Shown here: positions 56,970 to 64,000 of the stretch, piece by piece
Layout: every line of letters begins with the position of its first letter
Numbering within the stretch: position 1 is the first letter of the stretch
Source: Flavobacterium sp. TAB 87
Lineage (GTDB): Bacteria; Bacteroidota; Bacteroidia; Flavobacteriales; Flavobacteriaceae
NCBI RefSeq assembly: GCF_001529295.1
Contig: NZ_LLWK01000037.1
Span: 62,001 to 126,000, forward strand
Direction: 5' to 3'
Length of the DNA stretch: 64,000 bases
The notes under the pieces: model-generated
Databases searched by the model: none
The model's input: the letters and a program-made list of their open reading frames with translations, nothing else
Told to the model about the DNA's origin: nothing
Translations under genes and position numbers: made by a program

Positions 56970-57149
56970 AATTTATTTAGTTTTAAAATCAAACTTGTAG
57001 GTTGGCGAATTTACAAAAGTTTCATGAAGGAATCGTGCTTTTTTAAGAATTTAACCCCTCGAAAAACCACAGGATTTAACAAAAAAAGCAGTGTTTGTTC
57101 ATTCTTTGTGTTTTTTCCTCAGAACTTAATTTTTAGCAAAAAAAAGAAT

Positions 57150-57599
57150 TTACATAATACTTTCAATTAAATACGTTGTACCGTTAATCTCAAAAGTAAA
57201 ACCTACAGCATTTCCCATTAATTTATTTCCTAACGGAGATTGTGGAGAAAGCGCAATAACATTTACATCATCAATTTTAATTTTTGGAAGCGCTCCACTT
57301 AAGTATAAATAAATGCCATTGGCTTTGACCAAACTACCTAAAATAATAGTTTTTGCAACTGTACTACTATCAATTTTATCTAAAATCGCTTTTTGAGTCA
57401 ACGATTCTTTGAGCTTCATGGTCAATTTTTCTTGTTCAATATGCATCATTGATAAGGCCGTCTCGTGCTTATCTCCCGCAGAACCTTTTGCATCATTTTT
57501 AGAGTCCTCAGTTAATGCCAAAATCATGTCTTTGAAAACATCTATTCGGTCTTGAACTAATTGTAAATAGTACGAATGTGTTTTTTGTTTAAATGTCAT
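57150..57599 (-). CDS. GreA/GreB-like transcription-factor homologue
   Basis: A 149-residue protein with an N-terminal coiled-coil region (VQDRIDVFKDMILALTEDSK, then KHETALSMMHIEQEKLTMKL) and a C-terminal FKBP-like segment, SPLGNKLMGNAVGFTFEING then TTYLIESIM, which mirrors the end of GreA (usually xLGKKVGDEVEV). GreA-type proteins enter the RNA polymerase secondary channel and rescue backtracked complexes; this homologue's coiled coil lacks the recognisable acidic tip, so function is uncertain. Relatives in Flavobacteria are often labelled 3-oxoacyl-ACP synthase, which I consider wrong. Confidence 0.7.
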   Translation of the reverse strand: MTFKQKTHSYYLQLVQDRIDVFKDMILALTEDSKNDAKGSAGDKHETALSMMHIEQEKLTMKLKESLTQKAILDKIDSSTVAKTIILGSLVKANGIYLYLSGALPKIKIDDVNVIALSPQSPLGNKLMGNAVGFTFEINGTTYLIESIM

Positions 57600-57788
57600 T
57601 TCTTTAAGGTGCTAGGACGCAAATATACAAAGGTTAAACAGTTTTGCGAAGAGTAGCGTTTTAAATTGATGCTTTAAATTTAAATGCTACAAACATTAAA
57701 ATGAGGTTTCATAAATTTAACATCCTTATGTAGAATATCACACAAACAATTGATAATTTTATCTTTTTAATCCATTATCAAAACAATT

Positions 57789-58337
57789 ATGAAAAAAGCT
57801 TCTCTTATTACTACGGCTGCATTCGGAATACTGATGGTATTTTCGAGCAACGTAAATGCGCAAAAATTTCCGGCCTTAGACAAAAGTCCGATGGACATTG
57901 CCTCTTATCCAAACGATTACAAAGATGCTAATAAAACAGCACGAATCATTTACGGCAGGCCACAACTTAAAGGTCGTGGTTTAGAAGAATTGGCTCCTCT
58001 TGGAAAAGTGTGGCGAACTGGCGCTAATGAAGCACCAGAAATTACCTTTTATAAAGATGTAAAATTTGGGAATACTAAAATCAAAGCGGGATCTTATGCA
58101 TTATTTATACTTCCCGACACTAATGATTCGTGTACTATTATTTTAAACAAAGATTTAAATACTTGGGGATCATATACATATGATCAAAAGAATGACGTCG
58201 CTCATTTAAAAACTCCAATAACACAAGATGCAGAATCTTTGGAAGCTTTTTCTATGGTTTTCACCAAAGCCGACAAAGGAATCATTTTAAATATAGGATG
58301 GGATAAAGTTCGTATCGCAGTTCCTTTTATGGAGTAA
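57789..58337 (+). CDS. DUF2911 family exported protein
   Basis: A 182-residue exported protein with a signal peptide ending in NVNA before QKFPALDKSPMDI. The DUF2911 core is clear: ARIIYGRPQLKGRGLEELAP, GKVWRTGANEAPEITFYKDV and KAGSYALFILPD. The family is abundant in Bacteroidota and of unknown function. It stands alone and is followed by a strong terminator shared with the convergent barrel gene. Confidence 0.9.
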   Translation: MKKASLITTAAFGILMVFSSNVNAQKFPALDKSPMDIASYPNDYKDANKTARIIYGRPQLKGRGLEELAPLGKVWRTGANEAPEITFYKDVKFGNTKIKAGSYALFILPDTNDSCTIILNKDLNTWGSYTYDQKNDVAHLKTPITQDAESLEAFSMVFTKADKGIILNIGWDKVRIAVPFME

Positions 58338-58355
58338 CTTTTTACTTCTTGAAAC

Positions 58356-58389
58356 AAAAAAAGCTTCCTACATTTAGGAAGCTTTTTTT
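58356..58389. terminator. Bidirectional terminator
   Basis: A 15-bp stem (58356-58370 with 58375-58389, including A/T flanks) with a CATT loop, between the convergent DUF2911 and barrel genes. Confidence 0.93.
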
Positions 58390-58406
58390 ATACAGCACTG
58401 TCTCTT

Positions 58407-60158
58407 TTAAAAGTCGAATTTATAATTTGCTCCTGCTACCACTTGAAAACCTTGAACCGAATAATTTAACCATCTTTCGTATTGTTGATTAGCAATGTTA
58501 TTTAGTCTTAAAAAAGCAGTTAATCTTTCAGTGTATTTGTAACCAACGTGCGCATTAGCGTCAAAATATCCTTTTAAAGTAATTGGTGTTGGATCAACAA
58601 TATAATTGATAGACGTGTTTAGTTGCCCGTCTTTACGCTCTCCGACATAAAAAACATTAAAGCCTGCAAACCATTGTTTGGTTATACTTGCCTCTAAACT
58701 AGACCCCACTTTAATGGTTGGTAAGTTCCAAGCTTCTTGTTTCGAATCGGTACTGTAACTATTAAATCTTGCGTTAATGCCAAAAGTTACATTTTCAGAA
58801 AAGTCTGCTTTTAACTCTCCATAAAAACTTGTCGTAGTCACACCATCGTATACCACAGCCAAAGAATTTCCAAAAGCATAGTCTTTATTTGTAGCAACTT
58901 CACTATAATTATTGCTTTTAAAGAGCGCTTTATTTTCTTCGTTCACATACGAGGCGTTGATATTATAATTTACATTATTCGCTAATTTTCCTTTTAAACC
59001 TGCAAAAACATCGTATTGTTTGCTTGTTGGCTTAATATCTAAAGTTGGTGACAAAAATGAATTTTGTCCTACCAGATCAGCATATGAATTTTGTTCTAAA
59101 CTTCCTTCTGCACCGACATAAAAAATCATCAAATCATTCACTACGTTATAGGAGGCGTTAAATTGCGGATATAAATAAATTTTATTTTTAGAACGTTCAT
59201 TGTCTAAACTGTAAAACAAACCAGCTCCCAATTGCAAGGTCCAATCGTCTTCGGTTACTACAAAACTTGGCACAATTCCAAAATTAGTAAAGCCGTATTT
59301 TATAGCTTGTGTATTGGCATAATTAGCAGCAAAACTTCCGCCCACATAATCCACTATTACATCAGTATGTATAGTTTGGTCCATCACACTAACTTTAAAA
59401 GAAGGCTTGAATGAAAATCTGTTTTCAGCCGAATCCAATCCGTCCATGAAACGCGTATAATTTAAACTTACTTTATCAAAAATACTTTCTGTAAATTCCA
59501 TTTTACCACCCAAAGTAATGGTGTTGTAGGAATGTTTTGGTGCAATAGCACCTACCAATAAAGCCCGGTCGTTTTGCGAAAGATTAGCGCCAAATTCTGA
59601 AGGCAACCCGTACCAGTTGTATACTTGATTTTGATAGCCTAAATCTACATTCCATGACATGTAACGATCGTTCATTCCGTAGGCTAAATCCAAAGAAGTA
59701 TCGTAAAATTTATCATTTAACTCCACGTCTTTAATGCCACCTTGAGACGAATGATGACGAAACATCCCTGCTAGATAGTCATTATTACCTAACTCTTGCG
59801 TGACAAATAACTCTGCATTTAATGTTCCGTAATTACCCACACCAAGCGTTGCATAATTACCAAATGAATATTCTTTTTTTGCTTTTTCAACTCCTTCTGC
59901 TTTCCCTTTAGAAGGCGTAAAAGTAGAAGCTACTGGAAATGAAAAAATAGTATACTTGATCGTTTCTTTAGCTTTATTTCCTTCATCATCAGTTGGAGGC
60001 GTATCTTTTACTTTATACGCATCTGAAATAGTTGGCGTGTACGGTTTAACCACATTAACTACTTGCGAACCAATCGTTTCTTCTTTCTTTTGTCCAAAAG
60101 ACAACTGAAAAGTAAATAGCACCGCGATAACAACAATTTTATTTTGAATTTGAATCAT
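58407..60158 (-). CDS. Plugless TonB-receptor-like outer-membrane barrel
   Basis: A 583-residue outer-membrane protein with a signal peptide ending LSFGQ. After a charged N-terminal region (SQVVNVVKPYTPTISDAYK) come many beta strands with alternating pattern, and the protein ends QVVAGANYKFDF, a barrel-assembly C-terminal Phe. It is usually called TonB-dependent receptor in this group, but no plug domain or carboxypeptidase-like start domain is visible, and it is short for a 22-strand receptor. It may be an anchoring or transport barrel rather than a gated receptor. It closes a minus-strand cluster after the TPR and phzF genes. Confidence 0.72.
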   Translation of the reverse strand: MIQIQNKIVVIAVLFTFQLSFGQKKEETIGSQVVNVVKPYTPTISDAYKVKDTPPTDDEGNKAKETIKYTIFSFPVASTFTPSKGKAEGVEKAKKEYSFGNYATLGVGNYGTLNAELFVTQELGNNDYLAGMFRHHSSQGGIKDVELNDKFYDTSLDLAYGMNDRYMSWNVDLGYQNQVYNWYGLPSEFGANLSQNDRALLVGAIAPKHSYNTITLGGKMEFTESIFDKVSLNYTRFMDGLDSAENRFSFKPSFKVSVMDQTIHTDVIVDYVGGSFAANYANTQAIKYGFTNFGIVPSFVVTEDDWTLQLGAGLFYSLDNERSKNKIYLYPQFNASYNVVNDLMIFYVGAEGSLEQNSYADLVGQNSFLSPTLDIKPTSKQYDVFAGLKGKLANNVNYNINASYVNEENKALFKSNNYSEVATNKDYAFGNSLAVVYDGVTTTSFYGELKADFSENVTFGINARFNSYSTDSKQEAWNLPTIKVGSSLEASITKQWFAGFNVFYVGERKDGQLNTSINYIVDPTPITLKGYFDANAHVGYKYTERLTAFLRLNNIANQQYERWLNYSVQGFQVVAGANYKFDF

Positions 60159-60223
60159 TCCTTTTTATTTTATTTTGCTAAAAGTCTCCTTTTAATATAT
60201 TTATTTTACTTAAATTATTTTAC

Positions 60224-61087
60224 TTATAAGCTCCATTCGCCTTGCGCGATGAAGTGCGTTTTTCCGCCAATTTTAATATCAAAGTTATCTTGTACCACTT
60301 TCCCATCAAATTCTATTTGTGACGGCCTTCCCATCATTTCTCCTTGATGATTCGTGATTTTCAAATCAGTTCTAAAATAATGCAATAAAAACGCTTGCAG
60401 ACACGTGCTCGCACTTCCTGTAGCTGCATCTTCCATTAACTGATTGTCTTGCAAATACAACATTCTAGAAGTTAAATTACCCTCTTCCAAACAAAAAAAA
60501 TAGAGTGCTTTATGCTCAGTTGTGCAATTCCTGCCTAACCAAGTATTCACCTTCTCAACATCTAACTTTATCGCATCTAATGCTTTTTTTGTTGCAATAG
60601 GAACTAGTACAAATGCACTTCCTGTAGTGACTTCTTGAATTGGAAATCTCAAATCAAAATCGGCGCTCTTCAAATTTGAGAAATTAAAAAATTCATCGTT
60701 GGAGAGTGTATTGAAAAATTGTGGTTGCGCTGCTTTTAGCCAGACCAAGTTGTTTCTTTCTGTAACTGGAATTGCTCCAATTTTTACTGTCAACTCAATT
60801 TCCTTCGGATTATTTCTAAAAATTTTATTCATCAAAATCCAAGAGGTTCCAATAATAGGATGCCCAGCAAACTGCATTTCTTGCGACGGCGTAAAAATTC
60901 GAATTTCAGCCGAATTTGATTCCACATTTAATTTAGTTACAAAAGTACTTTCTGCAAAATTAATTTCTCTCGCAATTTTTTTCATGTCTGTCGTACTCAA
61001 ATTTTCCGCATTCATAAAAACAGCCAGTTGATTTCCTGCATATTTTTCTTTGGCAAAAACATCAACGATATAAAACGGTAATTTCAT
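60224..61087 (-). CDS. PhzF family isomerase
   Basis: A 287-residue member of the PhzF/diaminopimelate-epimerase-like fold. The family start is FYIVDVFAKEKYAGNQLAVF, with NFAESTFVT containing the catalytic Glu, EMQFAGHPIIGTSWIL in the middle, and MEDAATGSASTCLQAFLLHY forming the second binding site. PhzF itself isomerises a dihydroxyanthranilate in phenazine synthesis, but no phenazine genes are nearby, so the substrate here is unknown. It sits 32 bases after the TPR gene and 65 before the barrel gene, in a probable operon. Confidence 0.9.
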   Translation of the reverse strand: MKLPFYIVDVFAKEKYAGNQLAVFMNAENLSTTDMKKIAREINFAESTFVTKLNVESNSAEIRIFTPSQEMQFAGHPIIGTSWILMNKIFRNNPKEIELTVKIGAIPVTERNNLVWLKAAQPQFFNTLSNDEFFNFSNLKSADFDLRFPIQEVTTGSAFVLVPIATKKALDAIKLDVEKVNTWLGRNCTTEHKALYFFCLEEGNLTSRMLYLQDNQLMEDAATGSASTCLQAFLLHYFRTDLKITNHQGEMMGRPSQIEFDGKVVQDNFDIKIGGKTHFIAQGEWSL

Positions 61088-61119
61088 TACTTTCAGATTT
61101 TAGGTACAAAAGCTCTTTA

Positions 61120-64000
61120 TTACTTTGTAATCGATGAGTTTGTTTTCGACTCTTCCGCTTTTATCAGTGCTAATTCTTTTTTTGCTTCTGAAACTACATC
61201 TGGATAATCTGTAAAATTCTGAATCACATTATCCAAAATATAAGTCGCTTGGTAACTGTCTTTTAATCCGTAGAAATTTTTTGCCATGATAACTAAACCT
61301 TTGGCTCCAAAATATTTATATCCCGAATAATTTTTAGCTAATTTTTGAACCGTAGTATTCGAACTTTCAAATTTCCCCTCCTTATTTTTAAAATAAGCAT
61401 CGTAATACAATGATTCAGCCGCTAGTTCTCCTTTTGATGTCGTTGCTAACTTTGCATACGCTTCTTTTGCTTTGTCTTCCTCTCCAGTTTGCATCGCTGC
61501 TCGTGCCACAATAATTTGCGCATCACTTTTAATGCTTTCATCTGCTTTTGGATTTGCTAAAACTTTATCTGCATAGGTAACCGAATTAGTATAATCTTTT
61601 TTATCATAATACACCTTCATTAAATTAGATTGTGCGTAGGTTTTATTTTGAGGAAATTCGGCTACATTTTCTAAACGCAATAAAACAGGAACTGCTTTAT
61701 CATTATTTTTTGCTTTCAGATAAATTGAAGATAAACGAGACAAAGATTGCTCTGTAAACTCATTGCGCGATTGATTCACTACATACTCATAATTGGCAAT
61801 TGATTTACTTTCAGAACCTTCTGCAAATAACAATTGCCCTAATTTAAAATTAGCATCCAAGGCATGCATTCCGTTCGGAAACTTACTTACATAACTACTA
61901 AATCCAGTAATGGCTTGTTTGCTATTATTTTGCTCAAACTGTTTGCTCGCTGCCTCGTACGTGTCATTTTCTAAATCGGCATTACTAACATCTACAAAAT
62001 CCAATGTACGCACCCACGAAGCGTAATCGGCAATTTTTCCGCTATCTACATAAATCAATCGTGCTGTTGCCACTGCCTCTAATGCTTCTGGTGTTTTTGG
62101 AAAATCGGCAGCTACTTTTTTAAATTTCACTAACGCTTGATCATTACGGTCTGAATTGTAATAAATCAATCCTTCTTTTAAAATTGCTTTTGCTGTAAAT
62201 GAACCTCCTTTATATTCTGAAATTAATTGATTGTATGTTTTAATTCCTAACTCTTCTTTTTGAGCTGCAACGTATGTATTTCCTAATTCATATAAAGCAT
62301 CGTCACGGTACTGCGATTTTTTGTACGATTGAATGAATGTATTCAATTCCTCTATTTTACGATCATTCTTTGCCACAAATCCGTAGCTGATTGCTTTTTG
62401 AAAAAAGGCATAATCAGAATCGACACTTTTTAAATCGATTGCTTTATTATACGCTTCCATCGCTGGCCAGTATTTTGTTAAAACAAACTGACAATCGCCC
62501 AAACGCAAATACGAATCTGCTAAACGAACGCTATCGCCTTTTGAAGAATCAATTTGATCTTGAAATGACTTTGCTGCTGAATCGTATTCTTTTAATTTAA
62601 AATACGAATATGCAATTTGATAGTTAATGTTTTTAGCTTCTGATACGGTTTTACCACTTGCCATTCCAGCAAACTGTTTGTAACTTAAAAGTGCTTCTTT
62701 AAAATTGTTGGTCGTATATTCTGACTCTGCTTTCCAATAGGTTGCACGAGCAGTAAACTCTGGACTTTTATTTTCGCTAATTGATTTCATAAACATGTTC
62801 AAGGCTTCCTCATACGTTCCTTCAGCGTACAACTCTAAACCTCTGTAAAACAAAACTTTTTGATACGCCAAACGATTTTCGGGAGATTTATTTCTCTCTA
62901 ATAAAGTCAATGCTTCGGTATAATTTTTAGAAGAAATATATGAGTCAATCAGTAATTTTTCTACTTCCGATTTATTCGCATTATTTGGATATTTATTTAG
63001 AAATCCTAATAAAACCGAAGGAACAGGTTGGTAAGAATTTCCAATATCATAACTGATTTTAGCGTAATTTAAACTAGCATCTTCTTGAATTGCGGCGTCA
63101 AAAGACATTTCTGAAGCATTTTTAAACGCATTCAAAGCTTGCGGTTTCTTATCACTGTTCAAATAACTTTGGCCCAAATGGTAATAGGCATTTTGTGCTA
63201 CAAAATCATTTCCGTCAATAATTTTATTGAATTGAGAAATGGCGTTTTCGTAGTCTTTTTGCTGATAATACGCGTAGCCCAATTGGTAATAATCAGTGTT
63301 ATTCCACTTTCCTTTTTTACCTCTATAATTTACTAAATTCGGAATTGCTTTGTCGTATTGTTTTAAGTTGAAATAACTTTCTCCAATAATTTTACTCAAT
63401 TCTGATTTTTCAATCGCATTCGATTTGGCCATCGCCTTAGTTCCTAATTCGATTGCTTTGTCAAAATTACCCAGTTTAAAGTTCATGTCTGCTTGGTAAT
63501 AAGACAACTTCTCTTTATATTTTTCTTCGCCAGAAACCGCATCAAAATATTTGGTTGCTTCTTTATAATCATCGCCTTCATAAGCCATAAATCCTAAATA
63601 ATACTTAGCTTGAGAACCGAATTCTTTAGAGTTAACTACTTTAGTTAAATACGTTGTAGCTTCTTTTTTTCGCTTAGCGTTAAAATAACTGTATCCTTTT
63701 TGGAAATTAAAACGTTCCAAGTCAGATTGGCTCATGTATCCTTCATCTACGCGGTCAAACCATTGCAATGCTTTTGGATAATTTCCTTGATTAAAATAAA
63801 AATGCGCAACTTCAACATACGCTTGATTTTTTTTGGTACTTGTTGGATATTCCGCAACAAAACGCTCCATCAATGCATCTGCATTGGGATCGTTGGCGCG
63901 AATAGCACAATTGGCAATGTAGTAGGCACAATCCGATTTGACTTCTTCACTCACCTCTTTGTCTTGAACTTTTTCAAACATAAGCTGAGCCGACTTGTAC
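61120..64000 (-). CDS. Large tetratricopeptide-repeat protein, 5' end beyond window
   Basis: At least 960 residues of a TPR protein whose start lies beyond the right edge: the frame is open to the last base, with coding sequence upstream of the first in-window Met at 63981. It is built of roughly 34-residue helical repeats such as AYVEVAHFYFNQGNYPKALQ and SYFKLKEYDSAAKSFQD, with the canonical small residues at positions 8, 20 and 27. TPR arrays are protein-binding scaffolds. Together with the downstream plugless barrel it may form an envelope complex; I cannot equate it with a named gliding or secretion protein. Confidence 0.85.
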   Translation of the reverse strand, partial: YKSAQLMFEKVQDKEVSEEVKSDCAYYIANCAIRANDPNADALMERFVAEYPTSTKKNQAYVEVAHFYFNQGNYPKALQWFDRVDEGYMSQSDLERFNFQKGYSYFNAKRKKEATTYLTKVVNSKEFGSQAKYYLGFMAYEGDDYKEATKYFDAVSGEEKYKEKLSYYQADMNFKLGNFDKAIELGTKAMAKSNAIEKSELSKIIGESYFNLKQYDKAIPNLVNYRGKKGKWNNTDYYQLGYAYYQQKDYENAISQFNKIIDGNDFVAQNAYYHLGQSYLNSDKKPQALNAFKNASEMSFDAAIQEDASLNYAKISYDIGNSYQPVPSVLLGFLNKYPNNANKSEVEKLLIDSYISSKNYTEALTLLERNKSPENRLAYQKVLFYRGLELYAEGTYEEALNMFMKSISENKSPEFTARATYWKAESEYTTNNFKEALLSYKQFAGMASGKTVSEAKNINYQIAYSYFKLKEYDSAAKSFQDQIDSSKGDSVRLADSYLRLGDCQFVLTKYWPAMEAYNKAIDLKSVDSDYAFFQKAISYGFVAKNDRKIEELNTFIQSYKKSQYRDDALYELGNTYVAAQKEELGIKTYNQLISEYKGGSFTAKAILKEGLIYYNSDRNDQALVKFKKVAADFPKTPEALEAVATARLIYVDSGKIADYASWVRTLDFVDVSNADLENDTYEAASKQFEQNNSKQAITGFSSYVSKFPNGMHALDANFKLGQLLFAEGSESKSIANYEYVVNQSRNEFTEQSLSRLSSIYLKAKNNDKAVPVLLRLENVAEFPQNKTYAQSNLMKVYYDKKDYTNSVTYADKVLANPKADESIKSDAQIIVARAAMQTGEEDKAKEAYAKLATTSKGELAAESLYYDAYFKNKEGKFESSNTTVQKLAKNYSGYKYFGAKGLVIMAKNFYGLKDSYQATYILDNVIQNFTDYPDVVSEAKKELALIKAEESKTNSSITK

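Noticed and set aside
57150..57599. 3-oxoacyl-ACP synthase identity for the GreA-like gene
   Set aside because: The protein is far too short for a ketosynthase and lacks its Cys-His-His or Cys-His-Asn active site; the C-terminus resembles GreA.

Overview
The window is AT-rich chromosomal DNA from a member of the Bacteroidota, almost certainly a Flavobacteriaceae close to Flavobacterium. The signs are -7 promoter elements of the TAnnTTTG type, no Shine-Dalgarno sequences, lipoproteins with SPII boxes, a fused SecDF, DUF4251/DUF5723/DUF2911/DUF1573 proteins, outer-membrane barrels with terminal aromatic residues, and a GatB-AspRS fusion. No rRNA, tRNA or CRISPR array was seen.

Layout. 1-5.3 kb: secreted GH18 chitinase, DUF4251 and META-domain proteins, a Cu/Zn superoxide dismutase lipoprotein, a LETM1-related protein and a beta-carbonic anhydrase. 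5.3-8.7 kb: a peroxide-defence group (Dps, OxyR, catalase). 8.7-10.4 kb: a BtuF-like metal receptor and pyrF. 10.5-17.2 kb: a stress cassette with a second Dps, CsbD, an AraC-type regulator, a response regulator, a CHASE3-PAS histidine kinase, an OmpW-like barrel and a run of small membrane proteins (lmo0937, YtxH, holin-like). 17.3-22.1 kb: a DUF5723 protein, release factor 1, a palindromic repeat and a histidine kinase whose N-terminus is sixteen tandem 21-residue repeats. 22.5-37.1 kb: mainly housekeeping genes (topB, an amino-acid permease, valS, an aspartate-type aminotransferase, folE, cysS, yidD, lgt), with a DUF6265 lipoprotein, a DUF1573 protein and a retropepsin-PDZ protein among them. 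37.2-37.7 kb: a gene-poor stretch that looks like a decayed gene. 37.8-46.7 kb: secDF, mdh, gyrB, an unusual asnB and a TrmH-type methyltransferase.

46.8-52.0 kb is the accessory region. It holds a solitary HigA antitoxin, a ParE/antitoxin pair, and a compact three-gene operon with four-base overlaps: a nuclease-like effector with an ABC-3C C-terminal domain, a small middle component and a DUF3732 SMC-like ATPase. I read this as an ABC three-component (ABC-3C) conflict system, a class predicted by comparative genomics to act in defence. The ATPase is split by what looks like a single-base deletion. The operon is bracketed by two imperfect direct repeats, each encoding the last nine codons and stop of the neighbouring aspS gene, as expected of an island inserted at the aspS 3' end. 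This is the most interesting part of the window.

52.0-64.0 kb: the gatC-gatA-gatB::aspS operon for tRNA-dependent amidation, a GreA-like protein, a DUF2911 protein, and a TPR protein / PhzF / plugless outer-membrane barrel cluster. The TPR gene runs off the right edge.

Other points worth a second look: the asparagine synthetase lacks the Cys2 nucleophile and two glutamine-pocket residues, and two strong factor-independent terminators have no recognised gene upstream.
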